This document shows, piece by piece, positions 32,345-42,800 of a DNA stretch of 64,000 bases (positions are counted from its first letter, which is position 1; every line of letters begins with the position of its first letter). The notes under the pieces are model-generated. The model was given only the letters and a program-made list of their open reading frames with translations, was not told the origin of the DNA and did no database searches. A program made the position numbers and the translations under genes. The stretch spans positions 1 to 64,000 of the forward strand of contig NZ_AUCE01000017.1 in the NCBI RefSeq assembly GCF_000429605.1. Direction: 5' to 3'. The DNA is from Azonexus hydrophilus DSM 23864 (GTDB lineage: Bacteria; Pseudomonadota; Gammaproteobacteria; Burkholderiales; Rhodocyclaceae).

Positions 32345-33360
32345 TGCTGCTCAAGGCCGAGCAACTGGCGACGCACCTCGAACGCGAGCTGCGCCCGCTC
32401 TACGTACTCTACGGCGACGAGCCGTTGCTGGTGCTGGAAGCGGCCGATGCGATCCGTGCCCGCGCGCGTAGCGCCGGTTACAACGAACGCGAAGTGCTGA
32501 CCGTGCTGGCGCAATTCGACTGGGGACAATTACTCGCCGCCGGCGGCAACCTGTCGCTGTTCGGCGACCGCAAGCTGATCGACCTGCGCATTCCCGGCGG
32601 CAAACCGGGCAAGGAAGGCAGCGCAGCCTTGCAGCAGTGGTGCCAGAACCTGTCGTCCGACAATCTGCTGCTGATCACCCTGCCCGAACTCGACTGGCGC
32701 GAGGAAAAGGCAGCCTGGTTCACCACGCTGGCCAATGCCGGCGTCGTCATCAAGCTGAATGCACCGCCACTGGCCGAACTGCCCGGCTGGATCGCCGGCC
32801 GTCTGCGCCGCCAGCAGCAAAGCGCCGATCCGGAAAGCCTGAAGTTCATCGCCGAGCGCGTTGAAGGCAATCTGCTCGCCGCCCATCAGGAAATCCAGAA
32901 ACTGGCCCTGCTTTACCCAGCCGGCAAGCTGTCGCACGAGCAGATCCGCGACGCCGTGCTCAATGTCGCCCGCTACGATATCGAGGGGTTACGCGAAGCC
33001 CTGCTGGTCGGCGACGTTGCCCGCCTGGCCCGCACGCTCGATGGATTGATGCAGGAAGGCGAAGCGCCGCCGCTGGTACTGTGGGCCATGTGCGAGGAAA
33101 TCCGTGCCCTGGCAACGATCCGCGGCGGGCTGGACAGCGGTCGCCCGCTCGACCTGCTGTTGAAGGATGCCAAAGTCTGGGGGCCTCGTCAGGTTCAGGT
33201 CAAACGGGCCTTGCAGCGTCTCAGCCAGCCCCGACTGGAAGCGGCACTCAAGCATGCGGGGCGGATCGATGCCTTGATCAAGGGGATCGGCCGCGGCAAT
33301 CTGTGGGATGAGTTCCTGCAACTGGGCATCTCGCTGTGCAGGAGTTCGCGGCCGGCTTAA
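32344..33360 (+). CDS. holA: DNA polymerase III delta subunit HolA
   Basis: Clamp-loader delta subunit that opens the beta clamp during replication, 338 residues, the usual length. The N-terminal domain has LRPLYVLYGDEPLLVLEAAD, the typical start. The middle has AERVEGNLLAAHQEIQKLAL, and the C-terminal collar helices have DALIKGIGRGNLWDEFLQL, a conserved end. The ATG shares one base with the lptE stop (TGATG). Its 3' end overlaps the small convergent gene by 4 bases. Confidence 0.93.
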   Translation: MLLKAEQLATHLERELRPLYVLYGDEPLLVLEAADAIRARARSAGYNEREVLTVLAQFDWGQLLAAGGNLSLFGDRKLIDLRIPGGKPGKEGSAALQQWCQNLSSDNLLLITLPELDWREEKAAWFTTLANAGVVIKLNAPPLAELPGWIAGRLRRQQQSADPESLKFIAERVEGNLLAAHQEIQKLALLYPAGKLSHEQIRDAVLNVARYDIEGLREALLVGDVARLARTLDGLMQEGEAPPLVLWAMCEEIRALATIRGGLDSGRPLDLLLKDAKVWGPRQVQVKRALQRLSQPRLEAALKHAGRIDALIKGIGRGNLWDEFLQLGISLCRSSRPA

Positions 33361-33593
33361 GCGGCCGGCGGCGCGGACGGTTCGTCCGGATCGAGATCTT
33401 CCCAGATGCAGTCGCACTCCCGGCGCACGTCGTGCAGCCCGGGTTTGCTGGTTTCCTGCACCAGGCACTCGCCTTGGCACTCCTCGGAAACCACGACCAG
33501 TTTCATTTCAGCATCCACCTGGCGGTCGCCATCCCAGTAGCTGCAGGTTGCGCAGACCTTGACCTCGGTCGGCAATATCAGTTTTTCGGCCAT
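33357..33593 (-). CDS. Small cysteine-rich hypothetical protein (78 aa)
   Basis: Unrecognised 78-residue acidic protein starting [20 protein letters not shown], with seven cysteines: VCATC, EECQGEC and RRECDC. The spacing suggests one or two metal sites, perhaps a small zinc or iron-sulfur protein. GAGGA 4 bases upstream supports the ATG at 33593; an in-frame ATG at 33698 would reach into the proA promoter. It converges on holA (4-base overlap) and is divergent from proA. Confidence 0.65.
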   Translation of the reverse strand: MAEKLILPTEVKVCATCSYWDGDRQVDAEMKLVVVSEECQGECLVQETSKPGLHDVRRECDCIWEDLDPDEPSAPPAA

Positions 33594-33673
33594 CTTGTCC
33601 TCGACGGAAAGCCCTGTTGTCGTTGCGGATAAGAGTTTACCTGCTTCCGGAAGTTCCCTGTAATTTGTCTGGC

Positions 33674-33679
33674 TATAAT
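33674..33679 (+). promoter_or_regulatory. Putative -10 box of the proA promoter
   Basis: GGCTATAATG contains a perfect TATAAT 28 bases upstream of the proA start, leaving a leader of about 20 bases. No good -35 box is seen. The GCTATAAT form also occurs before leuS and maeB in this window. Confidence 0.5.
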
Positions 33680-33706
33680 GTTCTTTTGCCCAAAACAAAG
33701 AACACC

Positions 33707-34963
33707 ATGGACATCAAGGACTACATGCAGACGATCGGCCGCCAGGCCCGCGCCGCGTCGCGCCGCCTAGCCACGGCCACGACCGCCGAAAAGAACGCCG
33801 CCCTGCAGGCGATTGCCGACGCCATCCGCCGTGAAAAAGCGGCGCTGCTCGCCGCCAACGCCGAGGATGTCGCCGCCGCCCGCGCCGCCGGTCTGGAGCC
33901 GGCCATGCTCGACCGCCTGACGCTGACCGACAAGGGCGTGGACAACATGGCCGAAGGCGTCGAACAAGTCGCCAAACTGCCCGATCCGATCGGCGAAATG
34001 GGCGAATTCAAGTTCCGCCCGTCCGGCATCCAGGTCGGCAAGATGCGCGTGCCGCTCGGTGTCATCGGCATCATCTATGAAGCCCGCCCGAACGTCACCG
34101 CCGACGCCGCCGCCCTGTGCCTGAAATCCGGCAACGCCGCCATACTGCGCGGCGGCTCGGAAGCGATCCGCTGCAACCGCGCCATCGCCGCCCTGGTCCA
34201 GGAAGGCCTGCGCACCGCCGGCCTACCGGCCGACTGCGTCCAGGTCGTCGACACCACCGACCGTGCTGCCGTCGGCGAACTGATCACCATGCGCGAGTTC
34301 GTCGACGTCATCGTGCCGCGCGGCGGCAAGGGCCTGATCGCGCGGCTCCTGGCCGAATCCCGGGTGCCGATGATCCAGCACCTGGACGGCAACTGCCACG
34401 TCTACCTCGAAGAGGAAGCCGACCCGAACAAGGCGCTGAAGATCGTCGAGAACGCCAAGACCCAGCGCTACGGCACCTGCAACACCGCCGAATCGCTGCT
34501 CGTCGACCGCGCGGTGGCCACCATGCTGCTGCCGCCGATCGCCCACATGCTGACCGCCAAGGGCGTCGAGATCCGTGGCTGTGCGGAGACCTGCGCCATC
34601 GTCCCGAACGCCGTCGCGGCCACGGAAGAGGACTACTACACCGAATTCCTGGCGCCGATCATCTCGGTCAAGGTCGTGGCCGACATTGATGAGGCCATCG
34701 CCCACATCAACCAGTATTCGTCCAAGCACACCGAAAGCATCGTCACCGACAACCACCCGAAGGCCATGCGCTTCCTGCGCGAAGTCGATTCGGCCTCGGT
34801 CATGATCAATGCCTCGACGCGCTTCGCCGACGGCTTCGAATACGGCCTGGGCGCCGAAATCGGCATCTCGACCGACAAGATCCACGCCCGTGGCCCGGTG
34901 GGTCTGGAAGGCCTGACCAGCCAGAAATGGATCGTCCTCGGCGACGGGCACGTCCGTGGCTAA
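33707..34963 (+). CDS. proA: Gamma-glutamyl phosphate reductase
   Basis: Second step of proline biosynthesis: NADPH-dependent reduction of glutamyl-5-phosphate to the semialdehyde. 418 residues, full length. Visible are the cofactor region [20 protein letters not shown], the PRGGKGLI loop, the catalytic cysteine in [15 protein letters not shown] and the terminal [21 protein letters not shown] signature. The ATG at 33707 ([10 protein letters not shown]) is correct by family; upstream in-frame codons belong to the promoter region. The next gene starts 8 bases before its stop. Confidence 0.96.
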   Translation: MDIKDYMQTIGRQARAASRRLATATTAEKNAALQAIADAIRREKAALLAANAEDVAAARAAGLEPAMLDRLTLTDKGVDNMAEGVEQVAKLPDPIGEMGEFKFRPSGIQVGKMRVPLGVIGIIYEARPNVTADAAALCLKSGNAAILRGGSEAIRCNRAIAALVQEGLRTAGLPADCVQVVDTTDRAAVGELITMREFVDVIVPRGGKGLIARLLAESRVPMIQHLDGNCHVYLEEEADPNKALKIVENAKTQRYGTCNTAESLLVDRAVATMLLPPIAHMLTAKGVEIRGCAETCAIVPNAVAATEEDYYTEFLAPIISVKVVADIDEAIAHINQYSSKHTESIVTDNHPKAMRFLREVDSASVMINASTRFADGFEYGLGAEIGISTDKIHARGPVGLEGLTSQKWIVLGDGHVRG

Positions 34964-36128
34964 GCCCAGCTTCAACTGGGAAGACCCGCTGCTACTGGAT
35001 TCACAGTTGGCGGCGGACGAACGCCAGGTGCGCAACGCGGCGCGGACCTTCGCGCAGAAGGCGCTGGCACCTCGGGTACGCGACGCCTTTCGCAACGAGC
35101 ACACCGACCCGGCGATCTTCCGCGAGATGGGCGAAATGGGGTTGCTCGGCGCCACGCTGCCGCCACAGTACGGCGGCGCCGGGCTGAATTACGTTTCCTA
35201 CGGGCTGATTGCCCGCGAGGTGGAATACGTCGATTCCGGCTACCGCTCGATGCTCAGCGTGCAGTCCTCGCTGGTCATGCTGCCGATCTTCGCCTTCGGC
35301 AGCGAGGCGCAGAAACAGAAATACCTGCCCGGCCTCGGTCGCGGCGAGCTGATCGGCTGCTTCGGGCTGACCGAGCCGGATTCCGGCTCCGACCCCGGCA
35401 GCCTGGCCACCCGCGCCCGCGCCGTGCCCGGCGGCTGGAAATTGTCCGGCAGCAAGATGTGGATCACCAATGCACCGCTGGCCGACGTTTTCGTCGTCTG
35501 GGCCAAGGACGACGAAAATGTCATTCGCGGCTTCATCCTCGACAAAGGCATGCCCGGCCTGAGTGCGCCGGCGATCCACGGCAAGGTCGGCCTGCGCGCC
35601 TCGATCACCGGCGAGATCGTCATGGACGAGGTCTTCGTCCCGACGGAAAACCGCCTCGACGTCGCCGGCCTGAAAGGTCCGTTCACCTGCCTGAATGCCG
35701 CCCGTTACGGCATCGCCTGGGGCGCGCTGGGTGCCGCCGAAGCCTGCTGGCATACGGCGCGGCAATACACGCTGGACAGGAAGCAGTTCGACCGGCCGCT
35801 GGCAGCGAACCAATTGGTGCAGAAGAAACTCGCCGACATGCAGACCGAAATCACCCTCGGCATCCAGGGCGCGCTGCGCCTGGGCCGGATGATGGACGAC
35901 GGCAGCGCGACGCCGGAAATCGTTTCGCTGATGAAGCGCAACTCCTGCGGCAAGGCGCTCGACATCGCCCGTACGGCACGCGACATGCTCGGCGGCAACG
36001 GCATTTCCGACGAATACAGCGTCATCCGCCATGTCGTCAATCTGGAAGTGGTCAATACCTACGAGGGCACGCACGACATCCATGCGCTGATCCTCGGCCG
36101 GGCACAAACCGGCATTTCCGCTTTCTGA
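34956..36128 (+). CDS. gcdH: Acyl-CoA dehydrogenase, most like glutaryl-CoA dehydrogenase
   Basis: FAD-dependent oxidative decarboxylation of glutaryl-CoA to crotonyl-CoA, in lysine, tryptophan and aromatic degradation. 390 residues. Features are [17 protein letters not shown] (FAD/substrate loop), [50 protein letters not shown] and the catalytic Glu in [12 protein letters not shown]. The ending [14 protein letters not shown] is typical of GcdH. The start is a GTG at 34956 that overlaps proA by 8 bases and gives [15 protein letters not shown], the expected N-terminus. The specific substrate assignment is by overall resemblance only. Confidence 0.88.
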   Translation: MAKPSFNWEDPLLLDSQLAADERQVRNAARTFAQKALAPRVRDAFRNEHTDPAIFREMGEMGLLGATLPPQYGGAGLNYVSYGLIAREVEYVDSGYRSMLSVQSSLVMLPIFAFGSEAQKQKYLPGLGRGELIGCFGLTEPDSGSDPGSLATRARAVPGGWKLSGSKMWITNAPLADVFVVWAKDDENVIRGFILDKGMPGLSAPAIHGKVGLRASITGEIVMDEVFVPTENRLDVAGLKGPFTCLNAARYGIAWGALGAAEACWHTARQYTLDRKQFDRPLAANQLVQKKLADMQTEITLGIQGALRLGRMMDDGSATPEIVSLMKRNSCGKALDIARTARDMLGGNGISDEYSVIRHVVNLEVVNTYEGTHDIHALILGRAQTGISAF

Positions 36129-36134
36129 ACGACC

Positions 36135-36620
36135 ATGACGGACTACCAGGCCATCGTCGTCGCCCCGGGTTTCTGCCTCGGCATCTGCTGCGACGCCGAT
36201 GAAATCACCGGCATCGACTTCCTTGAGCCCCGTCCCGCCCTGGCACCGACCACCCCGCTCGCTGCCGAAGCCGCCCGCCAGTTGCAGGCCTACCTGCGCG
36301 ACCCGGCCAGTCCGTTCAGCCTGCCGCTCAAACCCGCCGGGACAAGCTTCCAGCGCCGCGTCTGGGAACAGATTGCAGCCATTCCCGGCGGCCGGACCGA
36401 AACCTACGGCCAACTGGCCAAAGCCCTGCACAACGCGCCGCGTGCTATCGGCCAGGCCTGCGGCGCCAATCCCTACCCGGTGGTCGTTCCCTGCCACCGG
36501 GTGGTCGCCAGCCACGGCGGGCTGGGCGGTTTCGCCCGCGAACGCGGCGGCTTCCTGCTTGAGGTCAAGCGCTGGCTGCTGCAGCATGAAAACGCCGAAC
36601 TTGCCATCAAGACCCACTGA
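36135..36620 (+). CDS. ogt: Methylated-DNA--protein-cysteine methyltransferase
   Basis: Suicide repair protein that removes methyl groups from O6-alkylguanine, 161 residues. The acceptor cysteine is in VVVPCHRVVASHGGLGGFA, the conserved PCHRV signature. The HTH-like segment TSFQRRVWEQIAAIPGGRTETYGQLA and the Arg finger in GQACGANPYP are present. It follows gcdH by 6 bases and overlaps the start of xerD by 35 bases. Confidence 0.92.
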   Translation: MTDYQAIVVAPGFCLGICCDADEITGIDFLEPRPALAPTTPLAAEAARQLQAYLRDPASPFSLPLKPAGTSFQRRVWEQIAAIPGGRTETYGQLAKALHNAPRAIGQACGANPYPVVVPCHRVVASHGGLGGFARERGGFLLEVKRWLLQHENAELAIKTH

Positions 36621-37506
36621 CCTCGCCGAGATCGACCAGTTCTGCGACGCACTCTGGCTGGAAGACGGCCTGGCCAAGGCAACGCTCGACAGCTACCGTT
36701 CCGACCTCGGCCGGCTGGCCGGCTGGCTCGCCGAACACGCTCATGAGCCGCTGCTCGACCTGCGCGAAACGACGCTGACCGCCTTCGTCGCCCACCTGTC
36801 GCGTAGCACGCGCGCCAGCTCGCAGGCGCGCTATCTGTCCACATTGCGCCGCTTCTTCCGCTGGCAGGTCGGGCGCGGTCGCATCGTCAGCGATCCGACG
36901 CTGAAACTCTCCAACCCCAGCCTGCCGTCGCGCCTGCCCAAGGTCATGTCGGAACAGCAGGTCGCCAACCTGCTCGCCGCGCCCGACCTCGACACGCCAC
37001 TCGGTCGGCGCGACCGGGCCATGCTCGAGACCCTGTACGCGACCGGGCTACGTGTTTCCGAGCTGGTCAATCTGAAATTGCACGAGGTCAGCCTGGCCGA
37101 TGGCGTGCTGCGCGCCTTTGGCAAGGGCAGCAAGGAAAGGCTGGTGCCGCTCGGTGAGCAGGCCATCGACTGGATTGCCGACTACCTGAAGACAGCGCGC
37201 GCCGCCATCCTGCACGACCAGGTCAGCGACGCCCTGTTCGTCACCGCCCGCGGCGGCGCCATGACTCGTCATGCCTTCTGGCATCTGGTCAAGCGCTACG
37301 CGCTGGTGGCCGGGATCGACCCGGCGAAACTGTCGCCACACGTGCTGCGCCACGCCTTCGCCACGCATCTGCTCAACCACGGCGCCGACCTGCGCGTCGT
37401 CCAGTTACTGCTCGGCCACGCCGACATCTCGACCACGCAGATCTACACCCACGTTGCCCGCGAACGGCTGAAGTCGCTGCATGCGATGCATCATCCGCGC
37501 GGTTAA
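36586..37506 (+). CDS. xerD: Site-specific tyrosine recombinase XerD
   Basis: Chromosome dimer resolution recombinase acting at dif with XerC, 306 residues. The N-terminal SAM-like domain (WLEDGLAKATLDSYRSDLGRL) is followed by the catalytic domain. Active-site residues are visible: Arg in YATGLRVSELVNLK, Lys in FGKGSKERLVPL, His-x-x-Arg in SPHVLRHAFATHLL, His in LLLGHADISTTQIYTHVA and the nucleophile Tyr in IYTH. The ATG at 36586 lies inside ogt in another frame and gives a protein of normal XerD length. Core-genome codon use; it is not part of the island. Confidence 0.92.
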   Translation: MKTPNLPSRPTDLAEIDQFCDALWLEDGLAKATLDSYRSDLGRLAGWLAEHAHEPLLDLRETTLTAFVAHLSRSTRASSQARYLSTLRRFFRWQVGRGRIVSDPTLKLSNPSLPSRLPKVMSEQQVANLLAAPDLDTPLGRRDRAMLETLYATGLRVSELVNLKLHEVSLADGVLRAFGKGSKERLVPLGEQAIDWIADYLKTARAAILHDQVSDALFVTARGGAMTRHAFWHLVKRYALVAGIDPAKLSPHVLRHAFATHLLNHGADLRVVQLLLGHADISTTQIYTHVARERLKSLHAMHHPRG

Positions 37507-37515
37507 AATGCCTCC

Positions 37516-37908
37516 ATGAGCAAGCCAGAACACGCCCCCGAAACCCCGGCGACCAAGTTCCTGAAAGCGAACAAGGTCAGTTTCACCCCGCATCTCTACG
37601 CCTACGAGGAACACGGCGGCACCCGCGTCTCGGCGCGCGAACTCGGCGTCGACGAACATGCCGTGGTCAAGACACTGGTCTTCGAAGACGAGAACGCCAA
37701 GCCGCTGATCGTGCTGATGCACGGCGATTGCAAGGTATCGACCAAGGAACTGGCGCGGCAGATTCCGTGCAAGAAGGTCGAGCCGTGCAAACCGGAAGTC
37801 GCCAATCGCCACACCGGTTTCCTGGTCGGCGGCACCAGTCCGTTCGGCACGAAGAAGGCGATGCCGGTTTTCGTCGAGCGCAGCATCCTCGAATTGCCGC
37901 TGATCTAG
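37516..37908 (+). CDS. ybaK: Cys-tRNA(Pro)/aminoacyl-tRNA deacylase YbaK, 3'-truncated by island insertion
   Basis: Editing deacylase that hydrolyses Cys-tRNA(Pro). The conserved core is present: NKVSFTPHLYAYEEHGG, VVKTLVFEDENAKPLIVLMH, the catalytic lysine region KKVEPCKPEVANRHTGFLVG and GTSPFGTKKAMPVFVE. The reading frame stops after SILELPLI at 130 residues, whereas the family is about 155-165 long and continues with an IYxNGGKRG-type C-terminal strand that is missing. The break coincides with the drop in GC and the serine recombinase gene 62 bases downstream, so the gene was probably cut by integration. Whether the shortened protein works is unknown. Confidence 0.85.
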   Translation: MSKPEHAPETPATKFLKANKVSFTPHLYAYEEHGGTRVSARELGVDEHAVVKTLVFEDENAKPLIVLMHGDCKVSTKELARQIPCKKVEPCKPEVANRHTGFLVGGTSPFGTKKAMPVFVERSILELPLI

Positions 37909-37970
37909 ATAAGTAGAAATTAGTTGCGGATTTTGATAGCCTGCCAAATATCCATCATTGCGGGGGCAGC

Positions 37971-39551
37971 ATGCAGGCCAAAGTCATATCGTACACGCGC
38001 TTTTCCACGCTTGCTCAGGCCAAGGGCCAGTCGCTACGTCGTCAGGAAGAGAAAGCCGAGACTTGGGCAGTAGCACGAGGCCTAAAGCTTGATGAGAGTC
38101 TGCGGTTGCGAGACCTTGGGGTTTCGGCTTGGTCTGGGGCAAATGTAGAAACTGGTGCTCTGGCTGTCCTGCTCAAGATGGCAAAGGAGAGAGAAATTGA
38201 ACCTGGCACGATACTCGTCATCGAGGCCATGGACCGTTTAACTCGTCAGTGCCTGGAGGATTCAATTCCCCTATTTATCGACCTGCTTAAGAGTGGCATC
38301 GAACTGGTCACCTTGCAGGACAACCAGCACTACACCAAGGAATCTCTAAAAGATTTAGCAAAATTCATCACTGCCATCATCTTGCTATCTGGTGGCAATC
38401 GAGAGTCCGAAATCAAGTCCGAAAGAGTGCGTGACGCCTACGAGTCACACCGAAAACGTGGTTCGGCTCAAATTTTTGGCTCAGCACCGGGTTGGTTAAT
38501 ACGCGACGATAAATTTTCGCCTTGGAGGCTTCATCCCGAAAAATCAAAGGTGGTACGCAAAGCTTTTGAACTAATGGCGGAAGGATGGGGCTCAGTAGAA
38601 ATCGCAAAAAAAGCGAATGCGGAAGGCTGGATTGTGCCAACCCGCTTAGGCGAAAAGCGGGCAAAAGGCTGGACAGCATCGATGGCGAGCAAAATAGTTC
38701 GTAGTCGTTCTGCAATTGGAGAGCACGAACACCGTAATCGAACACGCGAAGCAAACAAAAAAAACTGGCATGGCGAGAGTCGGGGCGTTGTGGTTAAAAA
38801 CTATTACCCAGCAGTGGTCGACGAAGAGCTTTTTTACAAGGTACAAGCTGCAATAGACCGCCGTCACAAGCCGGAAGGGCGCGACCAGTGGTACTTCAAT
38901 ATATGGAGTGGCCTAATTTGCTGCGGGAAATGTGGCGGAGGAGTTTGGCGTAAGACAGACTTCGCGACCAAAACGCTCGGACAACTGCGCTGCCGCAATT
39001 CGGCAGCCAGCCTTTGCGACGAGCCGAGTATTTCTATTAAGCAGGTTGACGCACCGTTGTTATTCCATATTGCGCAGTTTGCCAGTGCACAGTTAAGTGA
39101 CATGGATACGAACCTCGCCAAGCTCGATGCTGACTCATCCAGGCTCGCAGAAGTGGATGCTGCAGCTGCGAACTTGGCCGAAGTCATTGCCAAAGGTGTC
39201 AATCTGCCGGCGCTAGTAGAAAAAGCTTCAGCTTTATCTATTCAGCGTGCAAAGATAACAAGCGAAATCGAGCGGCTACGCAAACTAATCGCCGAACACT
39301 CAGGGAGTATGTTTGACTCGAGCTTCGCTGAGACTCTGCTCCCAGTACTTTACGAACGGAGCGAAATTGCAAAGGAGCAACGAGCGAAGGCAAATCTAGT
39401 GCTGCGGAGGCTTATCGACAAAGTTGAGCTTGTCGCGAGCGAAGAGTCAGTATTCGTGACATTCAAGGATAGTCGTGCCAGGCTACTCGTAAAGGTTACA
39501 AAATTATCAGTAGATGCACCTATCCGCACGTCTGATGACGACGACACTTAA
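37971..39551 (+). CDS. Large serine recombinase (site-specific integrase of the island)
   Basis: Catalyses integration and excision by serine recombination, 526 residues. The N-terminal resolvase domain begins VISYTRFSTLAQAKGQSL, with nucleophile Ser12 and the adjacent Arg10; further catalytic arginines fall in EAMDRLTRQCLEDSI. A Recombinase domain (residues about 165-290) and a zinc beta-ribbon (LICCGKCGGGVW ... LRCRNSAASLCDE) follow, then a coiled-coil-like region (about 375-450). GGGGG lies 4 bases before the ATG. It is the first gene inside the island, next to the truncated ybaK, as expected for an integrase beside attL. Its GC content is clearly below that of the core genes. Confidence 0.9.
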   Translation: MQAKVISYTRFSTLAQAKGQSLRRQEEKAETWAVARGLKLDESLRLRDLGVSAWSGANVETGALAVLLKMAKEREIEPGTILVIEAMDRLTRQCLEDSIPLFIDLLKSGIELVTLQDNQHYTKESLKDLAKFITAIILLSGGNRESEIKSERVRDAYESHRKRGSAQIFGSAPGWLIRDDKFSPWRLHPEKSKVVRKAFELMAEGWGSVEIAKKANAEGWIVPTRLGEKRAKGWTASMASKIVRSRSAIGEHEHRNRTREANKKNWHGESRGVVVKNYYPAVVDEELFYKVQAAIDRRHKPEGRDQWYFNIWSGLICCGKCGGGVWRKTDFATKTLGQLRCRNSAASLCDEPSISIKQVDAPLLFHIAQFASAQLSDMDTNLAKLDADSSRLAEVDAAAANLAEVIAKGVNLPALVEKASALSIQRAKITSEIERLRKLIAEHSGSMFDSSFAETLLPVLYERSEIAKEQRAKANLVLRRLIDKVELVASEESVFVTFKDSRARLLVKVTKLSVDAPIRTSDDDDT

Positions 39552-39870
39552 CTTCGGCAAATCCATAGCCCAAAGGCCACCAAGCTACAGTTCATGGGAG
39601 CAGTTCGCCGGCCCTGTTGGTTGAGCGTAACTGCTTCGCGACTGAAATAAACTCTTGGCCCAATACATGGGGGCATCCCCTGTCAGGTTGGATAAGCTTC
39701 AAGCATTGGACCGAGTTGTCCTCGGTCAGTCTGAGCCGAACGGTTTGGCGCCATTTGCTACCTAGCGGAAAGCAAAAATCGTAGATAGGTGCGGAGTTTT
39801 ATCTCGAAGCTTTTCGCGTCCTCTGTGATAATCCAGATGGTCTAGTAAATGTCAGAATTCAGGGATTCCA
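39552..39870. other. Intergenic region upstream of the defence cluster; probable promoter
   Basis: 319 bases without a credible gene. TGTGATAAT (39821-39829) is an extended -10-like element about 40 bases before the helicase start and may drive the whole cluster; no good -35 box is visible. The inverted repeat GACCGAG-N9-CTCGGTC (about 39709-39727) resembles an operator or a weak hairpin. No repeat, tRNA or small ORF was supported. Confidence 0.4.
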
Positions 39871-42800
39871 ATGGATGTTTTTGAATTTCGTGGAAAGTTG
39901 GTTTCCGACTACGCTGCGTTCACTCGTAGCTTCACTCGCATTCATGCGCAAGACATACAGGCTTTCGTCAACGAGGCCTATGACTCTGGACGCTACTGGC
40001 CAGCGCCGCTCATACAAGTCAATCCCAATTTCAAGACGGGAGGCACTGTAGAAGCTTTGGTAGGGCAAGGTGCTCTGCATGCCGAATGTGCACACATCTT
40101 TCGTGCTGGCAAAAATGCCGCTAGTACCGGCGTTTCGCTCACTCTCTTCAAGCATCAGGAAGAAGCCATAAGCTTTGCCCAGAGTGGGGAAAGCTATGTA
40201 CTGACTACAGGTACCGGCTCCGGCAAGTCGCTGGCCTATTTCATCCCAGTAATCGATGCCATCCTCAAGGCGAAGGACGCTGACCCGACGCCGCGTACAC
40301 GAGCCATCGTTATCTACCCCATGAATGCACTGGCCAATAGCCAGCTGGAAGAATTGGGAAAATTCCTGGCTGATTACGGCGACCAGTCACCGGTTACCTA
40401 TGGCCGCTACACTGGCCAGGAGAGCGAAGAAGAGCGTCAACGTCTCGCGGCCAATCCGCCGGACATCTTGCTGACTAACTTCATGATGCTCGAACTCCTG
40501 ATGACACGTCAGGACGACAAAGACAAAGCGGTCATTCGCAATGCCAAGGGTTTGCGCTTTCTGGTGCTCGACGAGTTGCATACATACCGGGGCCGTCAGG
40601 GTGCCGATGTGGCACTGCTCGTCCGACGCGTGCGCGAATCCCTAGCTGACAAGCTTCAGTGCATTGGCACCTCGGCTACGATGGCGACTGAAGGGAGCGA
40701 ACAGGAAAAGAATTCTAAGGTTGCCGAAGTCGCCAGCCGCTTGTTCGGCGTCCCTCTGGCCGCAGCTAACGTCATCACCGAAACATTGCAGCGGGTCACG
40801 CCAGAGGAGCTATTGGTTGACCATGTCCAGCCTCAACTGGGCGAGGCAATACATGCGGGCTTGCCGACTGGTGCAACATTCCAGGCGTTGGCCCGTCACC
40901 CCCTTGCGATTTGGGTGGAGTTGACCCTTGGCTTGACTCGCGACGAGGGGAAATGGCGGCGCGCGCAACCCATTACGCTGGAGGCAGCAGCGGAGCGCCT
41001 AGCGGCGGATGGTAATGTCGACGTTGGGCTGGCAAGGCAGGCGCTGGCTGATTTCCTATTGCTTGCCTATCGCACGACCGACAAACCCGCCGAAGCTGGA
41101 GGCCGGAGCCTCTTTGCCTTCAAGCTGCACCAGTTCATCTCCGGGGGGAGCAAAGTTTACGGCACCCTAGAGCCGGAGTCCAAGCGCTACCTGACGTTGG
41201 AAGGCAGCCAATACGTGCCGGGTGACCGGGCACGCCGACTGTACGCCCTGCATTTCTGCCGTGAGTGCGGGCAGGAGTATGTTCCCGTTTGGGACGAGAA
41301 TTCCTCTGGAGGTCGTACCTTCAGCCCACGCAGTATCGAAGAGCGTAATCACGACGACGAAGACATCAAGAGCGGTTATTTTATGCCGGACACCTCTAGC
41401 ATTTGGGAGGACATACTCGACCGCTATCCTGAGACTTGGCTGGAACAACGCCAGAATGGTGACCTGAAGCTCAAGTCGAATTACAAGAAACGCCAGCCAT
41501 ATCATGTCAGGGTGAATGCCGAAGGGGGCCATGCTGCCGATGGCACGCCGGGTTGGTACATTCCAGGTAGTTTTGGCTTCTGTCTTCGCTGCGGAATTGT
41601 TCACAATACCGCTGGTAAGGAGTCGCTGCGCCTAACTGGACTCTCTGGCGAAGGTCGGAGCTCGGCAACAACCATGCTGACCTTGTCAGCCTTGCGCTAC
41701 CTCTATGAGGAGGATGACCAACTCAAGGCGGAAGCCAAGAAGGTCCTGGGTTTCACCGATAACCGCCAGGATGCAGCACTCCAGGTCGGACATTTCAACG
41801 ATTTCCTCCAGGTGCTGCTGCAACGGGCTGCCTTGCTCACCGCAGTACAAAAAGCTGGCGGCAATCTGACCGAAGCCGAGGTTTCCGATGCCGTCTTTAA
41901 GGCCCTGGGTTTTGACCGGGATGACCCAGGGGTGCGCGCCGAATATATGCAGGACCCGGATATAAAGGGAAATGCCCGGCGTCAGGTCCAGGACATCATG
42001 CGGGCCATACTTGGCTACCGGGTTTACTTCGACCTGCGGCGGGGGTGGCGTTTCAATAATCCGAATCTCGAGCAACTCGGACTTGTTCATATCGAATATC
42101 AGGACCTCGATGACCTAGTGGCAGACAAGGAGTCCTGGGCCGAAGCGCCGCTAATCCTTCTTGCCGCCTCGCATGAGGTCCGCAAGCGCCTGCTCATCAA
42201 GCTTTTTGATGCCATGCGTCTTGGATTGTGCTTGGCCTCGCGCTACCTTGACCGCGCCGAACTCGACCGCCTCAAGACATCCAGTTACGCCAATCTGCGC
42301 GAGCCCTGGGGATTTACGGAAGATGAAACCCCCATTGCATCGAACTGGTTTATCACCACTGGTAAGCCTCGGGACGAGGACCGGCGCAACGTTGACTATC
42401 TTGTGTCGGGCAGCGCCCGCTCCAAGCTGGGCAAGGAATTCAAGAAGGCCAGCACCTGGTTGGAAGCAGATGGCAGCGAAAACCCCCATGCCGGTAAAAT
42501 CAAAGATGTGCATTACGAGGAAATCGTTCGGGCACTGCTGAAGGCAGCTAAATCCTACGGCTTAGTCGTATCTGAAGAAACCGAGTTCGGCATGACGGGC
42601 TACCAGCTTAATGGCACCAGTCTGCTCTGGACGCTAGGTGATGGCCAGAGCAAGCGGGGCTCGGACGACAACGCGTTCTTCCGCAGTCTCTACGGCAATA
42701 TCGCCGGCCTTTTGTCTAACCCCGTGCATCGCCTCTATGACTTCGAAGCCCGGGAGCACACTGCCCAGGTCGAGCAAGATGACCGCATGGAGCGCGAGGC

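Noticed and set aside
37900-37970. tRNA gene as the integration target
   Set aside because: No tRNA-like sequence at the junction; the interrupted gene is ybaK.
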